Of a stretch of 10,894 nucleotides of DNA, positions 1 through 7,373 are shown piece after piece (within the stretch, counting starts at the first letter, position 1; every line of letters starts with the position of its first letter). Location: NCBI GenBank assembly GCA_900763885.1, contig CAAFLY010000125.1, positions 1-10,894 on the forward strand, written 5' to 3'. Under the pieces are notes generated by a model. That model was given only the letters and a program-made list of their open reading frames with translations, was not told the origin of the DNA and made no database searches. The stretch comes from Clostridia bacterium (GTDB taxonomy: Bacteria; Bacillota; Clostridia; Oscillospirales; CAG-272). Made by a program: the position numbers and the translations under genes.

Positions 1-69
1 ACGCCCGCCCATACTGCCCGCCAATTCGGGTGCTGTCCGGCGGAATAACAATCAATTTGGAGGTTTTTT

Positions 70-3000
70 ATGAGAAAATGGAAATCCGCTGTATCCGCTT
101 TTCTGGCGGGTATTATGATTCTTTCCATGGCTGTGACCGCTTTCGCGGCAAATGTGACCTTCACCGACACGTCCTCCCACTGGGCGAAGGATCAGATCCA
201 GTATCTGGTGTCCAAGGACGTGCTGAACGGCTACAAGCAGTCCAACGGCACCTACACCTTCCAGCCTGACGGAACCGTCACCCGCGCGGAATTCATCAAG
301 ATGCTGGACGAAACGTTCGGTCTGACCGCCACGAAGGCGATTTCCTACAGCGATGTGAAATCCACCGACTGGTTCTATCCCTATTTCGCGAAGGCAGCCG
401 CACAGGGCTATCTCCTGAACTACGGCACAAGCTGCAGCCCGAACGGCAAGCTCACCCGTGAAGAAGCCACCACGCTCCTCGTCCGCTATCTCGGTCTGAC
501 CGGGACCACCGAGGCGTCCGCGTCCAGCTTCACGGACTACTACTCCATCAGCGAACACTACCGCTCCGCCGTCATGATCGCCGTAAACGCGGGTCTGGTC
601 AACGGATACAAGGAAAACGGCGGTACATACACCTTCCGCCCGAAGAACACGCTGACCCGTGCGGAAGCGCTGACCATCCTCTATCGTGCCGCCGGCGCCA
701 TCTACAACGCCAGCGCGTACACGAAGGACAGCGGCTCCGCCTCCACCAACGCGGTGATCACCCGGGGCGGCGTTACCCTGTCCAAGCTCGCGCTCACCGG
801 TCGTGTGATCGTTACCGAGGGCGCTGCCGGCGATCCTGTCACCCTGACCGGCTGCACCTCCTCCGACACCATCTACGTCCGCGGCAGCGCCAACCTGATC
901 CTCGACAACTCCACGATCAAGAACATCGTGCTTCTTTCCCCGAACAGCACCGTTATGATCTCTACCATGAACGGTACGACGGTGGAAAATCTCACCCTGT
1001 CCTCTAAGGCGTCCCTCGTGATCGCAAACGGCACCAAGGTGAACAATCTGACGGTCGATGCCATCGCGTCCGGCGTAAGCGTTACCGGCAACGGCACAAT
1101 CGGCAAGGCGTTCATCAACGCGAACAACTTTGTCTCGAGCATGATGCCGCAGGAATACAAGATCGCGTCCGGTCTGACCGCAAACTTCAACGGCGGCGTA
1201 TACTCCGGCTCCTCTGACGACCAGAGCGCGTTTTCTACCGTTCCGTACATCAGCGAGTCCGACGGCAATTACTACCTCAACATGACCGCCGATTATACCG
1301 GCCGCCTGTACTACTACTTCTCCAACGTCAATGATACCCCGAACACCATGGACTTTGATTCCCTGTACGCCAATGCCAACTACCACGACAGCATCTACGT
1401 CACCAAGGGCAAGGTCTACTCCGAAAAGGTCGGCACCAAGCGCGATCTCTCCGGCTACAATTATGTGGTGCTCCAGATGGTCACGGACGACCGTTCCTAC
1501 GCGCCGGCACGGATCCTGAATACGCCCACCTCCGGCTACGGCTTCACCACCGATCCGTATCTCTCCGCAACGGATGAAATCTCCTTTGTGCCGCAGTACA
1601 ACGGTACGGTGTGGTATTTCTATACCGATTCTGCGACGGAGCTGACCAGCGCGAAATTCCAGGATAAATACAAGAACGCCGACGGCGAGATGAAGGGTAC
1701 GACCAGCGTTACCGCAAACCGGAGCGGATCCATTTATCTGCGGCAGCGCTACCTCAGCAATTATCCCTACATCGCCGTGATGCTGGAGGCCTCCACCGGC
1801 CAGTATTTCCAGCCGATCCTCGTATCCGCGGGCGACAATGGCTTTGACGTGGAGCCGAAAATCACAACACTCGGCACCATCGAGTATAAGACCACGGTAA
1901 CCGGCACCCTCTACTACTACTACGCAAAGACCAACGATCAGCCCTCTCCCGACAAGTTCCTCTCCAACTGGAGAAGCGCACGGGAAAGCGGCAAGACGGA
2001 CGTCATCCGCAACCGTACGGCTACGATGACCTACAAGACCTCCCTTTCGGATTCCTATCCCTACATCGTGTTCTGCATCCAGGACGGCGATAACAATTAC
2101 CTGACCCCGGTTGTGCTTGATATTACCTACAACTCCGGCTTCTCCGTGAATCCGTATGTGGTATCCGACGATGATATTTCCTTCAAGGCCAGCGTATCCG
2201 GCGTCGTAAGATGGTACTTCTCCAAGTACTCCGACGCGCCGACCTCCGCGGAATTCCTGAAGGAATGGAACGCCTCCTCCTATGACCGTTGCGGCAAGGT
2301 CAACGCAAGCGCCAACAACTTCGGCAGCTTTGAGTTCGAGGACGACTATGTCTCCCTCTACCCTTACATCATCGTCATGCTGACGGCAAATGACGGCACG
2401 ATGTATCAGCCTGTCGTTGTGGACGTACAGAACAGCTCCAACTCCGGCTTCTCCATCGCTCCGTATTGCGACACCGAAGCCGAAAAGATCTACTTCAAGA
2501 CCTCGTCCGACGGCTACATCAGCTACTACTTCTCCAGAAGCAGCTCCACCTCCGGTCTGACGGAAGATTTCAACGGCATGTTTGAATATACCTCCAATGA
2601 CTACAAGGGAACCTTCTCCGTGAAGGGCGGTCAGCTCGATTACATCGACTTCTCCAAGATCGATACCAGTCGCTACCCCTATGTCGTAGTGATGTTCACC
2701 GATAAGAGCGGCAAGGACTACATGCCTGCGTATGTGGATCTGACCAAGAGCAGCTCTCCCTCCACCGTCGGCTTCACGATCTATTCCATCTCCAACGGAA
2801 AGATCCGCCTCGCCGTCGATACGGATGGCACGCTCCGCTACAAGCAGGTAGAACGGGACGGCGATTCCACCGGGTACTGGTCCAGCAGCCAGTCGGTTTC
2901 CAAGGGCGACATCATCACGATCCCCTACGATGTGAACGGCGGCAGATATATGGCGCTCTGGATGGACAATCTCCCGGCGACCTACATCGACCTCAGTGAC

Positions 3001-3324
3001 GATTACTCCCACAACGACGGCAGCGACGACGGCTCCAACACCCGCGGCTCCGGCTTCCGTTCCGTTGAACGCAAACTGAACGGCACCACTCTGGAGGTCA
3101 ACTTCACGCCGGATGTAGACGGTACGGTGTACTTCTCCTCCAGCGCCAGCGGCTCCACCGGTCAGCAGCAGTCCGTTACCGCAGGCTCGCAGTACTCCAT
3201 GTCCTTCGATGTTTCCGCTTATCTGAAATACGAAGGCATCACCGGCAGCATTACCATCACGATGCAGCTCACCTCCGGCAGCAAGATCTACGAGAGAGTC
3301 ACGCTGCTCGATACCAGCAAATAA
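70..3324 (+). CDS. Secreted S-layer homology (SLH) domain protein with tandem C-terminal repeats
   Basis: This is a cell-surface protein of 1084 residues. Residues 1-26 form a signal peptide: basic MRKWK, a hydrophobic core, then A24-F25-A26 before the predicted cut. Three SLH domains follow at about 29-78 (F31-T-D, TRAEF 71-75), 92-142 (Y93-S-D, TREEA 129-133) and 153-208 (F154-T-D, TRAEA 196-200). SLH triplets are known to hold proteins on pyruvylated secondary cell-wall polymer. Residues about 229-375 are rich in V/T/N/G with short alternating strands and look like a beta-helix or beta-roll. From about 391 to the end come tandem repeats of about 100 residues marked by GF-x(2-3)-PY and PY-I/V-V-x-M. 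There is no catalytic motif I recognise. The start has GGAGG (59-63) six bases upstream. Codon use is strongly biased: not one TTA, CTA or TCA codon in 1085, which suggests high expression. A strong terminator follows. Adhesion or an S-layer-associated structural role is inferred. Confidence 0.93.
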   Translation: MRKWKSAVSAFLAGIMILSMAVTAFAANVTFTDTSSHWAKDQIQYLVSKDVLNGYKQSNGTYTFQPDGTVTRAEFIKMLDETFGLTATKAISYSDVKSTDWFYPYFAKAAAQGYLLNYGTSCSPNGKLTREEATTLLVRYLGLTGTTEASASSFTDYYSISEHYRSAVMIAVNAGLVNGYKENGGTYTFRPKNTLTRAEALTILYRAAGAIYNASAYTKDSGSASTNAVITRGGVTLSKLALTGRVIVTEGAAGDPVTLTGCTSSDTIYVRGSANLILDNSTIKNIVLLSPNSTVMISTMNGTTVENLTLSSKASLVIANGTKVNNLTVDAIASGVSVTGNGTIGKAFINANNFVSSMMPQEYKIASGLTANFNGGVYSGSSDDQSAFSTVPYISESDGNYYLNMTADYTGRLYYYFSNVNDTPNTMDFDSLYANANYHDSIYVTKGKVYSEKVGTKRDLSGYNYVVLQMVTDDRSYAPARILNTPTSGYGFTTDPYLSATDEISFVPQYNGTVWYFYTDSATELTSAKFQDKYKNADGEMKGTTSVTANRSGSIYLRQRYLSNYPYIAVMLEASTGQYFQPILVSAGDNGFDVEPKITTLGTIEYKTTVTGTLYYYYAKTNDQPSPDKFLSNWRSARESGKTDVIRNRTATMTYKTSLSDSYPYIVFCIQDGDNNYLTPVVLDITYNSGFSVNPYVVSDDDISFKASVSGVVRWYFSKYSDAPTSAEFLKEWNASSYDRCGKVNASANNFGSFEFEDDYVSLYPYIIVMLTANDGTMYQPVVVDVQNSSNSGFSIAPYCDTEAEKIYFKTSSDGYISYYFSRSSSTSGLTEDFNGMFEYTSNDYKGTFSVKGGQLDYIDFSKIDTSRYPYVVVMFTDKSGKDYMPAYVDLTKSSSPSTVGFTIYSISNGKIRLAVDTDGTLRYKQVERDGDSTGYWSSSQSVSKGDIITIPYDVNGGRYMALWMDNLPATYIDLSDDYSHNDGSDDGSNTRGSGFRSVERKLNGTTLEVNFTPDVDGTVYFSSSASGSTGQQQSVTAGSQYSMSFDVSAYLKYEGITGSITITMQLTSGSKIYERVTLLDTSK
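1240..3321 (+). repeat. Tandem ~100-residue protein repeats in the SLH protein
   Basis: Within the SLH protein, residues 391-1084 are built of similar units. Boundary marks are PY at 392-393, then GF at 492, 592, 691, 794, 902 and 996 (position of F), so spacings are about 100, 99, 103, 108 and 94 residues. Each full unit has a PY or PK near its start, a strand ending in G-x-L/V/I-x-Y/W-Y-x-Y/F (for example GRLYYYF, GTVWYFY, GTLYYYY, GVVRWYF, GYISYYF), a D/S-rich helix-like stretch with a Phe, and then YPYI/V-V-x-M followed by a turn and Y-x-P-x-x-V-D. Units 1-5 are clear; units 6 and 7 are shorter and lack parts of the pattern. The DNA copies have diverged, so these are old protein repeats and not recent DNA duplications. 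The fold is probably beta-sandwich; I cannot name a family. Confidence 0.8.
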
Positions 3325-3339
3325 CAGAACCCAATAACG

Positions 3340-3376
3340 AAAAGGGAGGTCCGTTTCACGCGGTTCCTCCCTTTTT
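3340..3376 (+). terminator. Intrinsic terminator of the SLH gene (possibly bidirectional)
   Basis: Fifteen bases after the SLH stop codon, AAAAGGGAGG (3340-3349) pairs with CCTCCCTTTT (3366-3375). An inner CCG/CGG pairing (3351-3353 with 3361-3363) extends the stem past a small bulge. The right arm runs into TTTTT (3372-3376), a standard rho-independent signal for the plus strand. The A-run on the left arm gives a T-run on the other strand, so it could also back up termination of the leftward hydrolase operon. Confidence 0.9.
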
Positions 3377-3385
3377 CCATATAGC

Positions 3386-3430
3386 AAAACCGGGTATTCC
3401 TGTCTGTGGATACCCGGTTCTTGTGTTTTT
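3386..3430 (-). terminator. Intrinsic terminator of the leftward hydrolase operon
   Basis: A perfect 10-bp stem, AACCGGGTAT (3388-3397) with ATACCCGGTT (3410-3419), has a 12-base loop. It lies 15 bases past the stop codon of the alpha-galactosidase-like gene. Read leftward, the stem ends in GGTTTTGC, a short T-run. Read rightward, it is followed by a T-rich stretch (to 3430), so it can work both ways. Together with the hairpin at 3340-3376 it insulates the two convergent units. Confidence 0.8.
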
Positions 3431-3434
3431 CTCC

Positions 3435-5078
3435 TTACAGGGTGGAGAACGCCTTCATATTGTCCGTGCCCATTACGTCGTACCAGTGGAAGCGCACCGT
3501 CTCGCCGTCGATTTCCCACAGCTCCGGCGTCGTGGTTTCCATCCAGTCGATGGGACGCACCTTGTTCTCCTGCACGGAATTGATCCGGTACGCGGTACGA
3601 AGCTCCTCCAGCTGCGCGTCATTCAGTACGCCCGGCTTGCACGAAACAAACAGAGGAGAGCCGGACTGAGACAGCACCTGCAGCCACTGCCGATTCAGCC
3701 GCCAGTCGATTTTGCCCGTGATCCCCACACAGTCCGCGTCCGCGCCGTAGAAGGTGCCGTTCTGCATCAGACGGAACGCCAGCGTGTTCACACCCATTCT
3801 GCGTGTCCGCTCCCAGTCAAAGCCGCTCGTGTCGTCTCCGGTACGGCTCAGCTCGTGGATCCCCGCGCACAGGTGCGATACCGTGTTGCAGCCGATGATC
3901 ACGCAGTCCCTGCCGGCCGCTTCCTGGATCGCGCGATAGAAATCGACGATGATCTCCGCGGATGTCCGGGAACGATCGTAGAAATGCCAGCCGTTCCGTG
4001 CCATCTGCGCGCCGAAATGGACGCCCCAGTTGCCGAAAATATCGTAGGTGGAGTAGTCGTGCTTGATGAGCGTGTATCCCCAGTCCACGATCCGGCGCGT
4101 GCATGCCTGCACATACGCAATGGTCGCCGGATGGGACGGATCGAGTACGTCGGGATTCCGCATGGAGCGCATATCGTCCGTGATCCCGGGTACGTCGCGC
4201 GCCAGATCGGCAAGATACCGGACCCAGATACCGGGACGCACGCCCTTCTCCGCCATTTTCGCCGCCAGACCCGCCATATCCGGGAATCGTTCGTTGCCGC
4301 GGTCCCACGGTCCGTCACAGCGGTTCTTCTGCCAGCCGTCGTCGATCACCATGTACGGGATATTCTCGTTCCCCTTGCACAGTTCGGCGACAATATCGGT
4401 ATCGGACAGGATCTCGTTATGGGAGCTTTTTCCATACGCGTAGTACCAGTTGTTCGAGCCGTAGACCTTGTGATCCGGTACGCGGGGACGCGGACACATG
4501 CGTCGGCAGAACGCTTGTCCCGCCGCGTATGCCGTCATATCGTCGTATTCCGCAAGCACCACATCGCATACGGACAATGTCCGGCCGCCGAGCTGTACAC
4601 CTTCCCCGCCATTGCGCACGTCGCACCAGAGCGTCACCCCGGCGCCGTCATATTGCCACGTGCAGATCGCGCCGGGCTGCACCATCACGCCATACGCGTC
4701 GGTGTGTCGTCCGGTCGTATCGGGATTGCGGTCGTTGCCGTTGGACGCGAGCATATACCACGGCATGATCCGCTCGGGAATGATCCCCTCCCAACGGAAT
4801 GTGCCGTAGCCGCGCTCATAATCGTCGCCGAGAATGCGGACGTCCGTCCGTTTTTCCGCCTCCGTAAAGTTGAACCGCAGGCGCAGAGATGTCACCTCGG
4901 ATTCCTGTGCGGTAAGCGAAATGTGCAGTGTATCTCCCTGGGACAGCTCCACGTGCACATTCTTCCAGTACAGCTCCACGGGCGATACACCGTCGTGGTG
5001 CGGATTGTCCTTTTCGGCAAATGTCATGTTCTCCGCCGCGGTATAGACCGTCAGCAGATCGGGGTAGCGAATTTTCAT
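3435..5078 (-). CDS. Clan-D glycoside hydrolase, alpha-galactosidase-like (GH36/GH27 type)
   Basis: Predicted cytoplasmic glycosidase of 547 residues with no signal peptide. Residues 1 to about 195 look like an N-terminal beta-sandwich; about 200-490 are a TIM barrel. Barrel landmarks match clan GH-D: VIDDGWQ (244-250), the K-x-D-Y strand KHDY (339-342) whose Asp341 fits the catalytic nucleophile, and RTGDD (412-416) that fits the acid/base strand. LDPSHP (312-317) is also typical. In this clan the retaining reaction releases terminal alpha-galactose, but related enzymes act on alpha-N-acetylgalactosamine or other sugars, so the exact substrate is open. It is longer than most GH27 enzymes and shorter than typical GH36 (about 700), with only a brief C-terminal part after the barrel. 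An AAGGAG site (5087-5092 on this strand) lies eight bases before the ATG. The gene sits 30 bases downstream of the GH106-like gene and is probably co-transcribed with it. Confidence 0.85.
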   Translation of the reverse strand: MKIRYPDLLTVYTAAENMTFAEKDNPHHDGVSPVELYWKNVHVELSQGDTLHISLTAQESEVTSLRLRFNFTEAEKRTDVRILGDDYERGYGTFRWEGIIPERIMPWYMLASNGNDRNPDTTGRHTDAYGVMVQPGAICTWQYDGAGVTLWCDVRNGGEGVQLGGRTLSVCDVVLAEYDDMTAYAAGQAFCRRMCPRPRVPDHKVYGSNNWYYAYGKSSHNEILSDTDIVAELCKGNENIPYMVIDDGWQKNRCDGPWDRGNERFPDMAGLAAKMAEKGVRPGIWVRYLADLARDVPGITDDMRSMRNPDVLDPSHPATIAYVQACTRRIVDWGYTLIKHDYSTYDIFGNWGVHFGAQMARNGWHFYDRSRTSAEIIVDFYRAIQEAAGRDCVIIGCNTVSHLCAGIHELSRTGDDTSGFDWERTRRMGVNTLAFRLMQNGTFYGADADCVGITGKIDWRLNRQWLQVLSQSGSPLFVSCKPGVLNDAQLEELRTAYRINSVQENKVRPIDWMETTTPELWEIDGETVRFHWYDVMGTDNMKAFSTL

Positions 5079-5108
5079 GCTGTATTCTCCTTCAGAATGG
5101 ATTGTAGG

Positions 5109-7199
5109 TTACGCAAGCAGCCAGAATCGTCCCTCACCGGGTGCGATGGTCACGGTAAACGAGACGCCGTGCGCTGTTTTTTCATAATCAAACGGCTTCA
5201 TCTCTCCGGTATGCGCGTCCGCCTCCCGTGCGTCCTGATAGCTGCCGTCCACGGATACGGGCACGGTCACAGGCGTTTTGTCCATATTCGCGAGGTAAAC
5301 AACGCGGACGCCGTCTGTGGTCACGCGGGAATGGGAGAGGAGCATCGGATGCGTGGAATCCGTCAATCGGACCGGACGGCAGCGGTCCGGCAGCGCTTCA
5401 TCGAGCAAGGCGCCAAAATCCGCCGTCTCAGACACGCGCATTTTTCCGTCGGCGATCGCTGTCGGAATCGTGCCGTCCAGCTTTTCGCCGCTTTCACGGG
5501 ACAGCGTCGGGATCTCGCCGCAGAAGAACACCGCGATCCCCTTGTCCGCCAGCGCCGCCAGCTTCTCTGCCGCCCTTTCCTCGAGCACGCGCGCGCACGG
5601 CAGAACGACGGCATGGTACGCCCGGTCCCGATAGCACAGCGCGCCGTCACGGATCTCCCCTGCCAAAAGGATGGCGCAGTCGATGTAATCGAAATCGATC
5701 TGTCTGTGGAGAAGTTCCCACGACGCATGGGTGAAGGCGGATTCCAGAGCGACCGTTTCCGGGGAGGAATCGACCGCGCGCGCCGCTGTAGAGGGGGTAT
5801 ACGACGCCCACATCGCGGCCTCCGGATAGAACACCGCCACGCGGCTGTCCCGACTCCCCTGCCGCAGAAGATACCCGGAGCGCGCCGTATACCGGTTGAA
5901 AGCGCGGATCTCGTCCGGGCTTAAGCCTTCCCACGAATAGTAGCTTGTAAAATTGTTCACGCCGAGCGCAAGGTGCCAGTTGACGGAGCCGTAATAGCAC
6001 GCCTTCCCCGCCACCTCGCCGCGTTCCCGGACACAGTGATCGGAAAACTCCGTGAACACCTCGTGTTCTCCGTTTATGTCGGCAAAGGACGCCGCGAGCC
6101 GCGCGATCGGGATGATCTGCTCCGCCATGAGCGGTCCGGTCTCCGTGTTCAGCTCATCGATGCCGGGCCAATCGAGTCGCCGCATGCTCCTGAAGTACGA
6201 GCCGTAGTTGATGATATGCGCCTGGAGCCGTTCTTCCTCCAGGAAATGGCCGGAGGATTTCAGCCCATGCTCGTGACACCACGTCTGGATCGTGCCGAAA
6301 TAGCCCTCCTCGACCGTTTTCGCGATGAATTCCCAATAGTCGCAACGCCGTTTGACGACCGATTCTCCCCGCCCGGTGACGACGGCGACACACGCCAGCC
6401 ACAGCGGATAACCGTATATCCGCTCGAAATCCGCCGGATAGCTCTCCAGCCACGGCAGAATCGGGAAGACCCCGGTGCGGATATTCCACGAGATCAGCGA
6501 CGGCTCATCCGTGAACATCGCGAGGACCCCGCGCCCGAATTCGTCCCCCAGCACACGGCGATAGTTTTCGTGCGTGCAGTCGAGGAAAAGGCGCGTCGCC
6601 TCTCCATCGGACAGACTGATGTAGTTGCGCGGCTCACTGTAGCTTTCGGTGGCGTGCGTTCCGTCAAAGAGGCGGCGGACGCTCATCATGAACAGGTAAT
6701 ACTGCCCCGCAGGCACTTGTATGTAGAGCACGTTGTTTTCGTTGAGCGCCTCTGTCACGTCGATCGGGTCTCCGCCGTCCCTGGGGATCAGCACCGCCTT
6801 CCACAATTTCGTATCCGGCACATCCGCCCGATAGACGCACGGTCCGCCGATCTGCCGCCAGTAGTCGTAGCAGTACAGTCCCGCAGCGATGTGCTCCGGG
6901 TGATGCTCGGTGACATACCCGCCTGCCGTGCCGGACGGATAACCGTTTTCATCGTAGATCCACGTGTGCATTCCACGTGCGATGTACGCGCGCATCCCCT
7001 CCGCCGTTTTCTGCCACAGCGTCTCATCGTGCGGAAACGCTCTCGTATAGGGGATATTGCCGACGATCCCGCCGAAGCCGAGCGCGTCATAATGCTCCGC
7101 CAATGCCGGATCCGCCGCGCCGCCGTGGATGATCTGGTACACCGCGTACCGTCTGTCCGGATCGGCAAACGGCTTGGCGTATCTGTGTAGCTTGTCCAT
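5109..7199 (-). CDS. GH106-like (alpha-L-rhamnosidase-like) glycoside hydrolase
   Basis: Predicted cytoplasmic glycosidase of 696 residues without a signal peptide. The N-terminal part is TIM-barrel-like and begins with motifs seen in GH106 alpha-L-rhamnosidases and related unclassified hydrolases: WIYDENGYPSGTAGG (80-94) and MFTDEP (228-233). Other acidic strand ends that could be catalytic are HFLEEE (318-323) and EHEVFTEFSDH (378-388). From about 450 a Rossmann-like domain follows (VAVFYPE 454-460, VVLPCARVLEERAAEKL 531-547, GIAVFFCGEIP 554-564), then a short beta-sandwich to the end. It is shorter than typical GH106 proteins. The open frame extends upstream of the chosen ATG, but that extension runs through the promoter region and the start of the divergent gene. 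The ATG at 7199 has GGAGGAAGG just before it and a promoter at 7233-7261. It is first in an operon with the clan-D hydrolase. Family placement is by motif; activity is unproven. Confidence 0.78.
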   Translation of the reverse strand: MDKLHRYAKPFADPDRRYAVYQIIHGGAADPALAEHYDALGFGGIVGNIPYTRAFPHDETLWQKTAEGMRAYIARGMHTWIYDENGYPSGTAGGYVTEHHPEHIAAGLYCYDYWRQIGGPCVYRADVPDTKLWKAVLIPRDGGDPIDVTEALNENNVLYIQVPAGQYYLFMMSVRRLFDGTHATESYSEPRNYISLSDGEATRLFLDCTHENYRRVLGDEFGRGVLAMFTDEPSLISWNIRTGVFPILPWLESYPADFERIYGYPLWLACVAVVTGRGESVVKRRCDYWEFIAKTVEEGYFGTIQTWCHEHGLKSSGHFLEEERLQAHIINYGSYFRSMRRLDWPGIDELNTETGPLMAEQIIPIARLAASFADINGEHEVFTEFSDHCVRERGEVAGKACYYGSVNWHLALGVNNFTSYYSWEGLSPDEIRAFNRYTARSGYLLRQGSRDSRVAVFYPEAAMWASYTPSTAARAVDSSPETVALESAFTHASWELLHRQIDFDYIDCAILLAGEIRDGALCYRDRAYHAVVLPCARVLEERAAEKLAALADKGIAVFFCGEIPTLSRESGEKLDGTIPTAIADGKMRVSETADFGALLDEALPDRCRPVRLTDSTHPMLLSHSRVTTDGVRVVYLANMDKTPVTVPVSVDGSYQDAREADAHTGEMKPFDYEKTAHGVSFTVTIAPGEGRFWLLA

Positions 7200-7208
7200 A
7201 CCTTCCTC
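7200..7208 (-). promoter_or_regulatory. Ribosome binding site of the GH106-like gene
   Basis: On the minus strand GGAGGAAGGT lies directly before the ATG at 7199, with the GGAGG core five bases away. It decides the start, because the reading frame is open for another 220 codons upstream. Confidence 0.75.
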
Positions 7209-7232
7209 CGCGTGGTTGATTTTCACATGCAG

Positions 7233-7261
7233 AGTATACCACAAAACCGGCGTGGATGCAA
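7233..7261 (-). promoter_or_regulatory. Promoter of the leftward hydrolase operon
   Basis: On the minus strand TTGCAT (7256-7261) is separated by exactly 17 bases from TATACT (7233-7238), a good sigma-A type promoter. Transcription would begin near 7226 and leave a leader of about 27 bases before the ATG at 7199. The -35 box overlaps one of two GTGGATG direct repeats, which fits control by a bound regulator. Confidence 0.75.
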
Positions 7262-7271
7262 GATGTGGATG
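7252..7271. repeat. GTGGATG direct repeats, candidate operator
   Basis: GTGGATG occurs at 7252-7258 and 7265-7271, 13 bases apart start to start. The first copy covers part of the -35 box of the leftward promoter and the second lies just upstream of it. A related TGTGGTA lies in the spacer of the rightward promoter (7320-7326), and its inverse TACCACA (7237-7243) overlaps the leftward -10 box. AraC-family proteins often bind short direct repeats near -35 boxes, so these are candidate sites for the neighbouring regulator (inference). Confidence 0.4.
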
Positions 7272-7272
7272 A

Positions 7273-7300
7273 AATTTTGTCAAAAACGCGGAATTTTGTC
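7273..7300. repeat. AATTTTGTC direct repeats between divergent promoters
   Basis: AATTTTGTC is present twice, at 7273-7281 and 7292-7300, 19 bases apart start to start, close to two helix turns. Both copies lie between the two promoters, upstream of each -35 box. This is a plausible activator or operator site; a role is inferred from place and spacing only. Confidence 0.4.
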
Positions 7301-7312
7301 CGGAATCGAGCC

Positions 7313-7341
7313 TTGCAAATGTGGTAAAAAAACGGTATAAT
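7313..7341 (+). promoter_or_regulatory. Promoter of the araC-pnuC-sialidase-like operon
   Basis: TTGCAA (7313-7318), a 17-base spacer and a perfect TATAAT (7336-7341) form a strong sigma-A type promoter. Transcription would begin near 7348, about 26 bases before the AraC-family start codon. The -10 box is perfect and the -35 box is partial (TTG kept). Confidence 0.82.
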
Positions 7342-7373
7342 ACAGATAGATAACAATTCTCCGAAGGAAGCCT

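Noticed and set aside
18..43. CCGCC/GGCGG inverted pair before the SLH gene
   Set aside because: It is a five-base stem with a long loop and no T-run; it is too weak to call a terminator or regulatory element. I also saw no clear promoter in the first 58 bases.
1309..1920. TACTAC-type runs as microsatellites
   Set aside because: They are short, in frame, and encode the YYY/YYYY strands of the protein repeats; codon bias for TAC explains them.
52..3519. A 1155-codon open frame on the minus strand
   Set aside because: It is the codon-aligned mirror of the SLH gene. The translation is a G/V/R/H-rich shadow without domains, and the plus-strand gene has a signal peptide, SLH motifs, a ribosome site and a terminator.
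3423..5924. An 833-codon open frame on the plus strand
   Set aside because: It is the mirror of the two hydrolase genes in codon register, rich in R/H/V, and crosses their intergenic gap. No family features are visible.
5973..7190. A 405-codon open frame on the plus strand
   Set aside because: It is antisense to the GH106-like gene and in the same mirror register, without recognisable motifs.
7200..7373. Riboswitch in the divergent intergenic region
   Set aside because: Both predicted leaders are only about 26 bases long, too short for a riboswitch, and the PnuC-like gene starts inside the regulator gene.
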